Source: Prado023 sp963798745 (GTDB lineage: Bacteria; Actinomycetota; Actinomycetes; S36-B12; CAIYMF01). From it: 64,000 nt of DNA. Positions within the stretch are counted from its first letter, which is position 1, and each line of letters begins with the position of its first letter. A program made the position numbers and the translations under genes. Shown one piece after another: positions 54,159 to 62,326 of this stretch. The notes below the pieces were generated by a model, which had not been told where the DNA came from, did no database searches, and worked only from the letters and a program-made list of their open reading frames with translations. The stretch lies in assembly GCA_963798745.1 (NCBI GenBank), contig CAWCUF010000007.1, forward strand, positions 186,001 through 250,000. The letters are read 5' to 3'.

Positions 54159-56455
54159 CCGACACCGTCGCTGCTGCCGCCTCCCAGTCCGAGGTCGCCC
54201 AGCCGTTCGCCGAACTCGGGCTCAAGCCCGACGAGTACGACCGCATCCGCGAGATCCTCGGCCGGCGGCCGACCTCCTCGGAGCTGGCGATGTACTCCGT
54301 GATGTGGTCCGAGCACTGCTCCTACAAGTCCTCGAAGGTGCACCTGCGCCAGTTCGGGGACAAGGCCCCGAGCAACGGTGCGCTGCTGGTCGGGATCGGC
54401 GAGAACGCCGGCGTGGTCGACATCGGCCAGGGCTGGGCGGTCACCTTCAAGGTCGAGTCGCACAACCACCCCTCCTACGTGGAGCCCTACCAGGGTGCGG
54501 CCACCGGCGTCGGCGGGATCGTGCGCGACATCATGAGCATGGGCGCGCGGCCGGTGGCCGTGATGGACCCGCTGCGCTTCGGTGCCGCCGACCATCCGGA
54601 CACCCGGCGCGTGCTACCGGGCGTGGTGGCCGGTGTTGGCGGGTACGGCAACTGCCTGGGCCTGCCGAACATCGGCGGCGAGGTGGTATTCGACGCCTCC
54701 TACCAGGGCAATCCGCTGGTCAACGCCCTGTGCGTGGGCGTCATGCGCCACGAGGACATCCACCTCGCATCGGCCAAGGGCGTCGGCAACGCGGTGATCC
54801 TGTACGGCGCGCGGACCGGTGGCGACGGCATCGGCGGGGTGTCGGTGCTGGCCTCCGAGACGTTCACCGAGGGCGGGCCGACCAAGCGACCGAGTGTCCA
54901 GGTGGGCGACCCGTTCATGGAGAAGCTGCTCATCGAGTGCACCTTGGAGGTGCTGGGCGCCGGGCTGGTGGAGGGCATCCAGGACCTCGGCGGGGCGGGC
55001 ATCTCGTGCGCCACTTCCGAGCTGGCCTCCAACGGCGAGGGCGGCATGCACGTCTGGCTGGACCGCGTGCTGCTGCGCGACCCCACGCTCTCGCCCGAGG
55101 AGATCCTCATGAGCGAGTCGCAGGAGCGGATGTGCGCCGTCGTCGAGCCGGCGAAGGTCGAGGCGTTCCTGGCGATCTGCGCCAAGTGGGAGGTCGAGGC
55201 GGTCGTCATCGGGGAGGTCAACGACTCCGGTCGGCTCACGGTCGACTGGCACGGCGAGCAGGTTGTCGACGTACCGCCACGCACCGTGGCCCACGAGGGC
55301 CCGGTGTACGACCGGCCGATCGCCCGACCGTCGTGGCTGACCACGCGGCAGGATGACACGCCGACGCCGGAGCGCCTCGCCCGCCCGGCCGATGCCGCCG
55401 CCATCCGCGAGACCCTGATGATGTTGCTGGCCTCGCCCAACCTCGCGGCCAAGGACTGGGTGACCGACCAGTACGACCGCTACGTGATGGGCAACACGGT
55501 GCTGGCCCAGCCCGAGGACGCCGGGATGATCCGGGTCGATGACGAGACTGGTCTGGGCGTGGCGCTGGCCACCGACTGCAACGGGCGGTTCGCCGCCCTG
55601 GACCCGTACGCCGGCGCGCAGCTGGCGTTCGCCGAGGCGTACCGCAATGTCTGCGTCTCCGGGGCCGTGCCGCTGGCGATCACCAACTGCCTGAACTTCG
55701 GCTCGCCGGAGGACCCAGGCGTGATGTGGCAGTTCGAGCAGGCCGTCACCGGCCTGGCCGATGCGTGCCTGACGATGGGCACCCCGGTGACCGGTGGCAA
55801 CGTGTCGTTCTACAACCAGACCGGTGAGGTGGCCATCCATCCCACGCCGGTGGTCGGTGTGCTCGGTGTCATCGACGACGTGGCGCGGCGCACCCCGATG
55901 GCCTGGGACACCGACGGCGACCTGCTCTACGTCCTGGGCGACACCCGCGACGAGTTCGGCGGCTCGGAATGGGCCCACGTCGTCCACGGCCACCTGGGCG
56001 GGATGCCGCCACACGTCGACCTGGCGGCTGAGCGCGAGCTCGGCCAGATCCTGGTGGCCGGCTCCCGGGACGGGATGTTCAGCGCCGCGCACGACGTCTC
56101 CGACGGGGGCATCGCGGTGGCGCTGGTCGAGATGGCGCTGCGCGCCGGCGTCGGTGCGCGGTGCTGGGTGCCCGACGCGATCGACCCGTTCGTGTTCCTG
56201 CTCTCCGAATCCGCGACCCGCGCCGTGGTGGTGGTGGCCCGTTCCGAGGAGCTGCGCTTCACCGAGATGTGCGGCGCCCGGGGGTTCGCCGCGACCCGGA
56301 TCGGAGTGGTCGACTCCGGCATCGGCGCCGAGCAGGCGGTGGCCGGCGACGGCCAGGCGCTGGTCATCGACGGCGTGCACGGCGCCTCGGTCGTGCTGCC
56401 CCTCGACGAGGTCCGCACCACCCGCGCCGCAACCCTCCCCGCCCTCTTCGACTGA
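54155..56455 (+). CDS. purL: Phosphoribosylformylglycinamidine synthase subunit PurL (small form)
   Basis: The 766-residue synthetase makes FGAM in purine synthesis. It has [36 protein letters not shown] and a second-half ATP-grasp-like AIR-synthase domain with [14 protein letters not shown]. Length matches the small PurL that needs PurS and PurQ. It ends the purSQL operon; a four-block repeat follows 30 bp after its stop. Confidence 0.97.
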   Translation: MTDTVAAAASQSEVAQPFAELGLKPDEYDRIREILGRRPTSSELAMYSVMWSEHCSYKSSKVHLRQFGDKAPSNGALLVGIGENAGVVDIGQGWAVTFKVESHNHPSYVEPYQGAATGVGGIVRDIMSMGARPVAVMDPLRFGAADHPDTRRVLPGVVAGVGGYGNCLGLPNIGGEVVFDASYQGNPLVNALCVGVMRHEDIHLASAKGVGNAVILYGARTGGDGIGGVSVLASETFTEGGPTKRPSVQVGDPFMEKLLIECTLEVLGAGLVEGIQDLGGAGISCATSELASNGEGGMHVWLDRVLLRDPTLSPEEILMSESQERMCAVVEPAKVEAFLAICAKWEVEAVVIGEVNDSGRLTVDWHGEQVVDVPPRTVAHEGPVYDRPIARPSWLTTRQDDTPTPERLARPADAAAIRETLMMLLASPNLAAKDWVTDQYDRYVMGNTVLAQPEDAGMIRVDDETGLGVALATDCNGRFAALDPYAGAQLAFAEAYRNVCVSGAVPLAITNCLNFGSPEDPGVMWQFEQAVTGLADACLTMGTPVTGGNVSFYNQTGEVAIHPTPVVGVLGVIDDVARRTPMAWDTDGDLLYVLGDTRDEFGGSEWAHVVHGHLGGMPPHVDLAAERELGQILVAGSRDGMFSAAHDVSDGGIAVALVEMALRAGVGARCWVPDAIDPFVFLLSESATRAVVVVARSEELRFTEMCGARGFAATRIGVVDSGIGAEQAVAGDGQALVIDGVHGASVVLPLDEVRTTRAATLPALFD

Positions 56456-56484
56456 CGCCCCCCCACCCCGGACGCCTCAGAAAG

Positions 56485-56552
56485 GATCTGCTCCCGTTCC
56501 GACGATCTGCTCCCATCGTGTAGGGAGCAGATCGTGCAACCGGGAGCAGATC
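56485..56552. repeat. Four-block 68-bp element, copy A
   Basis: Forward blocks GATCTGCTCCC start at 56485 and 56504 and reversed blocks GGGAGCAGATC start at 56523 and 56542, an exact 19-bp period with 8-bp linkers. All four blocks are perfect. It lies between purL and the next gene. Confidence 0.9.
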
Positions 56553-56607
56553 GTGGCGCGGCGCTTCGGCGTGCCGGAGGTGCTCACGCGTGGCAGCATC
56601 GCCGGTC

Positions 56608-57183
56608 ATGGGACTCGAGGACCTGGAGCAGGTGCTGGTTACCTCGCGCGCCGGGTGGCGGGCGTGGCTGGCAGCCAACGCCGACACATCCCCGGGGATC
56701 TGGTTGGTGATGCCCCGACGCGGCAACGGTGATCCGGCGCCCAGCTATGGCGAGGTCGTGGAGGAGGCGCTGTGCTTCGGCTGGATCGACTCCACGGTCC
56801 GGACCCGGGACGAGCGGTGGGGGCTGCAGTTGCTCACCCCGCGCAAGCCGAACTCGACCTGGTCGGCGAGCAACAAGGAGCGGCTGTCCCGGCTCGTCCC
56901 CGAAGGCCTGATGACCGAGCGGGGACTGCGGGCGATCGAGGTGGCCAAGGCCAACGGCTCCTGGGAGGTACTGGACGCCGTCGAGCGGCTCGAGGTGCCC
57001 GAGGACCTGGCCGAGGCGCTGGACGCCCAGCCCGCGGCCCGCGCGTTCTTCGACGCGATGCCCCCGGGAGTCCGCAAGCAGCACCTGTGGCACGTGGTCA
57101 GCGCCAAGCGCCCCGCGACCCGCGCGACGCGCATCGCGAAGATCGCCACATCCGCCGCGGAGGGCCGCCGAGCCGTCGGCTGA
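56608..57183 (+). CDS. YdeI/OmpD-associated family protein
   Basis: The 191-residue protein has the YdeI/OmpD-associated layout: a start with Leu-rich helix, GIWLVMPRRG, EEALCFGWIDSTVR and TPRKPNSTWSASNKER, then a C-terminal helical region ending in SAKRPATRATRI. Relatives affect sensitivity to antimicrobial peptides in enterobacteria, but the molecular role is unknown. ATG 56608 is preferred to GTG 56590. Confidence 0.85.
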   Translation: MGLEDLEQVLVTSRAGWRAWLAANADTSPGIWLVMPRRGNGDPAPSYGEVVEEALCFGWIDSTVRTRDERWGLQLLTPRKPNSTWSASNKERLSRLVPEGLMTERGLRAIEVAKANGSWEVLDAVERLEVPEDLAEALDAQPAARAFFDAMPPGVRKQHLWHVVSAKRPATRATRIAKIATSAAEGRRAVG

Positions 57184-57198
57184 CCCGCCCTCGATGGC

Positions 57199-58155
57199 TC
57201 AGCCGGATCTGCTCCCGTTCCGACGGTCTGCTCCCCTCGCGCTGGGAGCGGATCGTGGCACCGGGAGCAGATTGCGGTCGGCGCGGGCTTCGGCGCGTCG
57301 CAGTCCTCGGGTGATCCGCTGGGCGAGGGCAGCCTCGTCCCACAGGTCGGCCCACGTCACGTGGACGACCTCGTAGCCCTGCTCGACCAACCGATCGTTG
57401 CGTCGTTTCTCCGCCCAATGTGCGGCGGCTGGATCGCCACGCAGTTCGTACTTCCCGCGGCCGTCGAACTCCACCACCAAGCGCTCCCCGATCAGGAAGT
57501 CGACCCGGTCACGGCCGATCTCGACCTGTTCCCTGGGCGTCAGGCCCATCCGGTTCAGCCGCCGACGCAGCAGACTCTCCCCGGGACTCTCGGCGAGTGC
57601 GCTGGTGAGGGCCGGCAGCAGACGCGCTCGTCCCGCCCCAGTGCAGTCGACCACCCGGGCGGCGCGCTCGATGAGCTCGCCACGGCGCACCGCGCCCGTG
57701 TGCAATGCGGCGTCGGCGATCGCCACGGCCCAGTCCTCATCGAGGATCCGTGCACAGTCCAGCACCGTGAGCACCGGACTGGTGCACAGCACCCCCGCCT
57801 GCGTGTCGATGTCCGCCACGGCGACCTCCCGGGAATGCACACGGTGCATGCGCCCTGACTTCGCGCCCCCGCGCCGCCCCATGGTCCGCGAGACGTGGAC
57901 GGCTCCCAGATGGCGATCGAGCAGGGGCAGGCCCCACAGAGCGGCAGCGGTCGTGTGGCTCGCGACCACCCCGGTGACCCGCGCGAGCACCGCGCACGAT
58001 CGCACGATGTGGACGGCGACCGGATCGAGACCGTGGGTAGCCGCGTACGCACCGGGCGCGAGTCGGTCGAGTCCGGCGACCATCCGACGCTGCTCAGCCG
58101 CACTCACGCCCCGCGCGCGCAGGTCCGAGAGGTGGGTGATCGCGGGGATGTCCAC
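57199..58155 (-). CDS. AbiEi-like protein with a Vsr/DUF559-like endonuclease C-terminus
   Basis: The 318-residue protein has an N-terminal AbiEi-type winged-helix region (about 1-60), a middle part with TSPVLTVLDCARIL, and a C-terminal Vsr/DUF559-like nuclease fold with VDFLIGERLVVEFDGRGKYE and EVVHVTWADLWDE. The Asp and Glu pair are typical of PD-(D/E)xK nucleases. No AbiEii toxin is adjacent, as is usual for this actinobacterial subgroup. GTG 58155 follows CAGGCT by 6 nt; GTG 58161 is also possible. The last 24 or so codons are read out of repeat copy B. Confidence 0.8.
   Translation of the reverse strand: MDIPAITHLSDLRARGVSAAEQRRMVAGLDRLAPGAYAATHGLDPVAVHIVRSCAVLARVTGVVASHTTAAALWGLPLLDRHLGAVHVSRTMGRRGGAKSGRMHRVHSREVAVADIDTQAGVLCTSPVLTVLDCARILDEDWAVAIADAALHTGAVRRGELIERAARVVDCTGAGRARLLPALTSALAESPGESLLRRRLNRMGLTPREQVEIGRDRVDFLIGERLVVEFDGRGKYELRGDPAAAHWAEKRRNDRLVEQGYEVVHVTWADLWDEAALAQRITRGLRRAEARADRNLLPVPRSAPSARGADRRNGSRSG
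57206..57273. repeat. Four-block 68-bp element, copy B
   Basis: Blocks start at 57206, 57225, 57244 and 57263, again on a 19-bp period in ++-- order, with one mismatch in each of blocks 2, 3 and 4. It lies between the convergent YdeI-like and AbiEi-like genes and overlaps the latter's 3' end. Confidence 0.9.
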
Positions 58156-58239
58156 CCGCACAGCCTGAAGGAGGACGCCAGGATCGCACCCATGTCTCGG
58201 CACCGATCTGTGGACAACTCCCGCCGCCGTCGCCCGGTG

Positions 58240-58307
58240 CATCTGCTCCCATTGCGACGATCTGCTCCCGGGCAGATGGGAGCAGATCGTCCAACCGGGA
58301 GCAGGTT
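58240..58307. repeat. Four-block 68-bp element, copy C
   Basis: Blocks start at 58240, 58259, 58278 and 58297 (19-bp period, ++--). Block 1 has one mismatch and block 4 two. It lies 84 bp upstream of the AbiEi-like start and 30 bp past the end of the sterol carrier gene, both on the minus strand. Confidence 0.9.
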
Positions 58308-58337
58308 CCTCGTAAATCCGGCGGGTCCGGGTGGCGG

Positions 58338-58706
58338 TCACGTGGCGATCAGGGGCAGCCAGGTCGCGAGGTCGGCGCGCGCACCGCTGGCCCGGATCCG
58401 ACCGGCAGCCGTTGCCTGCACCCAGGAGAGCGCCCCGGTGGCCAGGGCGAGCCAGGTCGTCGCGTCCATCTCGACGACCGCCGAGGGAGTGCCCCGGCGG
58501 TGCACGGGGCCGGGAACAGCCTGAACCGCCGCGAACGGTGGGATCCGGACCTCCACGGAGTATCCGGGCGCACGGTCGCTCAGCAGTTGGAGGGTGTACC
58601 TGACCGCCAGGCGCTGCGTGGCGCGGTCCGTTGGCTCTTCCGGGCCAGCGGCGGCGCACGCCCGGACAGCGGCAACCCCGTCAGCAGCGGGGATCCGGCG
58701 GGCCAT
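58338..58706 (-). CDS. Sterol carrier (SCP-2-like) family protein
   Basis: The 122-residue protein starts MARRIPAADG and contains the SCP-2-like stretch RLAVRYTLQLLSDRAPG, VEVRIPPFAAVQ and MDATTWLALATGALSW. Actinobacteria keep this gene beside purF and purM. A lipid-binding role is assumed from the fold. ATG 58706 lies 6 nt after GAGGAT and is preferred over an upstream ATG in repeat copy D. Confidence 0.88.
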   Translation of the reverse strand: MARRIPAADGVAAVRACAAAGPEEPTDRATQRLAVRYTLQLLSDRAPGYSVEVRIPPFAAVQAVPGPVHRRGTPSAVVEMDATTWLALATGALSWVQATAAGRIRASGARADLATWLPLIAT

Positions 58707-58740
58707 GCCCTCATCCTCCCCGACAGCCGCTGGCCGGAGT

Positions 58741-58808
58741 GATCTGCTCCCGGTCAGACGATCTGCTCCCCCCGTGTCGGGAGCAGATCGTCTGCCGGGG
58801 AGCGGATC
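58741..58808. repeat. Four-block 68-bp element, copy D
   Basis: Blocks start at 58741, 58760, 58779 and 58798 (19-bp period, ++--); only block 4 has a mismatch. It lies in the divergent gap between the sterol carrier gene and purF, ending 35 bp before the purF -10 box. Confidence 0.9.
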
Positions 58809-58843
58809 GGCCATCGGCGTGCACCGGTCCCCTCAGCGGCACC

Positions 58844-58849
58844 TAGACT
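58844..58849 (+). promoter_or_regulatory. -10 box of purF, leaderless layout
   Basis: TAGACT lies exactly 7 nt before the GTG of purF with no ribosome binding site between, so transcription should begin at or next to the start codon. Confidence 0.65.
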
Positions 58850-58856
58850 GCTGCCC

Positions 58857-60341
58857 GTGGCGCGCGGCGATGGGAAGCTCACCCATGAGCTCGACCCCCA
58901 GGATCAGGGGCCGCGGGACGCCTGTGGGGTGTTCGGGGTCTGGGCCCGCGACGAGGAGGTCGCCAAGCTCACCTACTTCGGCCTCTACGCCCTGCAGCAC
59001 CGCGGCCAGGAGTCGGCGGGCATGGCGGTCAGCGATGGCCAGCAGATCATGGTCTACAAGGACATGGGCCTGGTGTCCCAGGTGTTCACCGAGGGGGCGT
59101 TGGCTGCGCTGCAGGGTCACGTCGCGGTCGGGCACTGCCGCTACTCCACGACCGGATCCAGCGTGTGGGAGAACGCCCAGCCGACGTTCCGCTCCACCGC
59201 CACCGGGCACCTGGCCCTGGGGCACAACGGCAACCTGACCAACACCCACGAGCTGGCCGTCCGGGTGGCGGCGGCCCAGGCACACTCGGGCGCCCTGCCG
59301 CTGGGCACGACGATGTCCTCGACCTCCGACACCGAGCTGCTCAGCGCGCTGCTGGCCGCCCATCCCGGCGAATCGATGCTCACGGCAGCCGTCGACGAAC
59401 TGCCGCACGTCCGCGGGGCGTTCAGCCTTGTGTTCATGGACGACACCACCCTGTACGCCGCCCGCGACGCGCAGGGCATCCGCCCACTGGTGATCGGCCA
59501 ACTCGAGCGGGGCGGCTGGGTGGTGGCCTCCGAGACCGCGGCGCTGGACATCGTCGGGGCCACGTTCCTGCGCGAGGTGGAGCCCGGTGAGGTGATCGCC
59601 ATCGACGAGCGCGGGGTGCACAGCGACCGGTTCGCGCCCGCCGAGCCCAAGCACTGCCTGTTCGAGTTCGTGTACCTGGCCCGGCCGGACACCCGGATCT
59701 CGGACCGCAGCGTGCACGCCACCCGAGTGCAGATCGGCCGGATCCTGGCTGGCGAACACCCGGTGGACGCCGAACTGGTCATCCCCACCCCGGAGTCCGG
59801 CACCCCGGCCGCGGTCGGCTACGCCCAGGCCAGCGGCATCCCGTTCGCCCAGGGCCTGGTCAAGAACGCCTACGTCGGGCGCACCTTCATCCAGCCCTCG
59901 CAGACCATCCGACAGTTGGGCATCCGGCTCAAGCTCAACCCCCTGCGCGACGTCATCGAGGGCAAGCGGCTGGTGGTCGTCGACGACTCGATCGTGCGCG
60001 GCAACACCCAGCGGGCGATCGTGCGGATGCTGCGCGAGGCGGGTGCCGCTGAGGTACATGTGCGGATCAGCTCGCCGCCGGTGCTCTGGCCGTGCTTCTA
60101 CGGCATCGATTTCGCCACCCGCACCGAGCTGATCGGCCACGACCGCTCCGTGGAGGAGATCCGCTCCTCGATCGGTGCGGACTCGCTGGGCTACGTGTCG
60201 CTGGAGGGCCTGACCGAGGCGACCGAACTGGGTGCGCAGAACTTGTGCCGGGCCTGCTTCGACGGCGTCTACCCCATCGCCCTGCCCGAGCCGGAACTGC
60301 TCGGCAAGCACCTGCTGGAGATCGAGGTGGCCACCCCGTGA
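58857..60341 (+). CDS. purF: Amidophosphoribosyltransferase
   Basis: The 494-residue enzyme makes phosphoribosylamine, the first step of purine synthesis. A 22-residue propeptide precedes the catalytic Cys23 of CGVFGVWA. The PRPP site is VVVDDSIVRGNT, and the C-terminal CRACFDGVYP with an earlier Cys fits the [4Fe-4S] form. It overlaps purM by 4 nt (GTGA). Confidence 0.97.
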   Translation: MARGDGKLTHELDPQDQGPRDACGVFGVWARDEEVAKLTYFGLYALQHRGQESAGMAVSDGQQIMVYKDMGLVSQVFTEGALAALQGHVAVGHCRYSTTGSSVWENAQPTFRSTATGHLALGHNGNLTNTHELAVRVAAAQAHSGALPLGTTMSSTSDTELLSALLAAHPGESMLTAAVDELPHVRGAFSLVFMDDTTLYAARDAQGIRPLVIGQLERGGWVVASETAALDIVGATFLREVEPGEVIAIDERGVHSDRFAPAEPKHCLFEFVYLARPDTRISDRSVHATRVQIGRILAGEHPVDAELVIPTPESGTPAAVGYAQASGIPFAQGLVKNAYVGRTFIQPSQTIRQLGIRLKLNPLRDVIEGKRLVVVDDSIVRGNTQRAIVRMLREAGAAEVHVRISSPPVLWPCFYGIDFATRTELIGHDRSVEEIRSSIGADSLGYVSLEGLTEATELGAQNLCRACFDGVYPIALPEPELLGKHLLEIEVATP

Positions 60342-61450
60342 GCGCCACGCACGGTTCTCGCGTCCCAGCAGCGACCTACGCAGCCGCCGGCGTGGACGTC
60401 GAGGCCGGTGAGCGTGCCGTCGCCCTCATGCGCGCGGCGATCGCCCGAGCCCAGCGCCCCGAGGTCGTCGGCGGGGTCGGCGGCTTCGCCGGGCTGTTCG
60501 ACGCCTCGGCACTTCTGGGCTACCGCCGACCCCTGCTGGCCACCTCCACAGACGGGGTCGGCACGAAGATCGACGTGGCCCGGCGGATGGACATCCACGA
60601 CACGATCGGCATCGACCTGGTCGCGATGGTCGTCGACGACCTGGTCGTCTGCGGCGCCGAGCCGTTGTTCATGACCGACTACATCGCGGTCGGGTCCGTG
60701 GTCCCCGAGCGGGTCGCGGCGATCGTCACGGGCATCGCGCAGGGGTGCCGCCGCGCCGGGGTCGCGCTGGTCGGCGGAGAGACGGCCGAGCACCCTGGCC
60801 TGCTCGAGCCCGACGAGTACGACGTCGCGGGGGCCGGCACCGGGGTCGTCGAGGCCGACGAGCTGCTCGGCCCCGACCGGGTCCGTGCCGGTGACGTCCT
60901 GATCGCGATGGCCGCCAGCGGCCTGCACTCCAACGGCTACTCGCTGGCCCGCCACGTGCTGTTCGACCTGGCCGGCTGGGCGCTGGACCGGCATGTGCCG
61001 GAGCTGGGCCGCAGCCTCGGTGAGGAGCTGCTCGAACCGACCCGGATCTATACCCTGGACGTGCTGGACCTGATCGGCGGCGGCGGTGTGCACGCGGTCT
61101 CGCACATCACCGGCGGTGGGATCGCAGCCAATGTCGCGCGCGTGCTGCCGGTCGGCCTGCACGGCCAGATCGACCGCCCCACCTGGACCCCGCCGCCCAT
61201 CTTCGAACTGATCGGCGAGCTCGGGGCAGTCAGCCTGGCCGAGCGGGAGCGCACCTTCAACGAGGGCCTGGGGATGGTGGCCGTCGTGGCCCCCGAGTCA
61301 GCAGCAGATGCGGTGCGCCGATTGGCTGCTCGCGGCGTCCCGGCCTGGGTGTGTGGGCACGTGCGTGCGGCCGCTGCCGGCGACGTCTCGGACGCGACCG
61401 CCAAGGGCGGCACGGGTGGAACGGTCAGCCTGCTCGGTCAGCACGCCTGA
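60338..61450 (+). CDS. purM: Phosphoribosylformylglycinamidine cyclo-ligase (AIR synthetase)
   Basis: The 370-residue enzyme closes the imidazole ring after PurSQL. It has LLATSTDGVGTK, VDDLVVCGAEPLFMTDY, VGGETAEHPG and the HITGGGIAANV glycine stretch. The GTG overlaps the purF stop, so the pair forms one operon. Confidence 0.97.
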   Translation: MSATHGSRVPAATYAAAGVDVEAGERAVALMRAAIARAQRPEVVGGVGGFAGLFDASALLGYRRPLLATSTDGVGTKIDVARRMDIHDTIGIDLVAMVVDDLVVCGAEPLFMTDYIAVGSVVPERVAAIVTGIAQGCRRAGVALVGGETAEHPGLLEPDEYDVAGAGTGVVEADELLGPDRVRAGDVLIAMAASGLHSNGYSLARHVLFDLAGWALDRHVPELGRSLGEELLEPTRIYTLDVLDLIGGGGVHAVSHITGGGIAANVARVLPVGLHGQIDRPTWTPPPIFELIGELGAVSLAERERTFNEGLGMVAVVAPESAADAVRRLAARGVPAWVCGHVRAAAAGDVSDATAKGGTGGTVSLLGQHA

Positions 61451-61476
61451 ACCAGCGCACGCCTGAACAGCGCGGG

Positions 61477-61704
61477 TCAGCGTGTCGACGCGTCGCCCGG
61501 CTCGTCCGGTTCGTCCTCGGCTGCCTCGAGGTACTTCGCGTACGGGTCGTCGTAGTCGGCCTCATCGGCCTCCACCTCGTCGACCTCGACGGGGGAGGAA
61601 TGCGCCAGCTCAGCCTGGAGTCGCTCCAGGTCGGTGCTGGGACCGCCGTACTTCAACTGGCGGGCCACTTTCGTCTGCTTGGCTTTGGCTCGGCCGCGCC
61701 CCAT
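61477..61704 (-). CDS. DUF3073 family protein
   Basis: The 75-residue protein begins MGRGRAKAKQTKVARQLKY, the conserved basic start of DUF3073, followed by an acidic tail. It is common in actinobacteria beside purM and has no known role. GGAGGGGG lies 7 nt before the ATG; the longer upstream frame is not supported. Confidence 0.93.
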   Translation of the reverse strand: MGRGRAKAKQTKVARQLKYGGPSTDLERLQAELAHSSPVEVDEVEADEADYDDPYAKYLEAAEDEPDEPGDASTR

Positions 61705-62062
61705 GGCTCGACCCCCTCCTCCGGTGCTTTCCCGGGCGGTACGTGAACTGACGGCGTGACTCATCCGCACGCCCCAGTGCGCCGATGCGCGATCCAACGA
61801 CATCCTAACGCCTTCCGGCCGGGACGTGCCCGATCTTGCCGGTGCCGGGCGGCGCGGGTGTCGCGCAGCCGCAGACTGCCGACGTCGTCGCAGGTGCGTC
61901 CCGTGGGCCCGACGGTTCACGGGCGTGGCGCTGCCAGCTCCCCCGATGTCCATCGGGAACAATGGGGTCTCTCCGTCTTGTGTGGGTGGCTCATCGGTGT
62001 CATGCTCAGCGCGAATGCCCGATTGAGTACGTTCTGCGAACTAACCACCGAGGAGTGCTGCG
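61705..62062. other. Divergent intergenic region between DUF3073 and bldC
   Basis: This 358-bp region has no supported gene. It should hold both promoters. On the bldC side a TACGTT (62028-62033) may be a -10 box, and GAGGAG (62050-62055) precedes the ATG. Confidence 0.5.
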
Positions 62063-62290
62063 ATGGCTGTACGACATCAGGAAGTCGAACCCCTGCTCAC
62101 CCCTGCTGAGGTTGCGGCCCTCTTCCGCGTTGATCCCAAGACCGTCACGCGCTGGGCCAACTCTGGCAAGCTGACCTCGATCCGGACCCTCGGTGGCCAC
62201 CGGCGCTACCTCGAGAGTGAGGTGCGCGGCCTGCTCGACAGCATCCCCGCCCCCCGGGACGGGCTCAGCGGCGACAAGCCTGTGGGCTAG
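62063..62290 (+). CDS. bldC: BldC, MerR-like DNA-binding developmental regulator
   Basis: The 75-residue protein has a single winged helix-turn-helix, LLTPAEVAALFRVDPKTVTR followed by WANSGKLTSIRTLGGHRRY. It is nearly the same as BldC of Streptomyces, which binds direct repeats and restrains entry into sporulation. In non-sporulating actinobacteria its role is not defined. GAGGAG precedes the ATG. Confidence 0.95.
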   Translation: MAVRHQEVEPLLTPAEVAALFRVDPKTVTRWANSGKLTSIRTLGGHRRYLESEVRGLLDSIPAPRDGLSGDKPVG

Positions 62291-62326
62291 CCCCACGCAG
62301 GTCCGGGGCCCGCCGGCCCGACCGGT

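Noticed and set aside
56485..58808. Regularly spaced repeats as a CRISPR array
   Set aside because: The blocks are only 11 bp, half are inverted, linkers are 8 bp, and the four elements are separated by genes.
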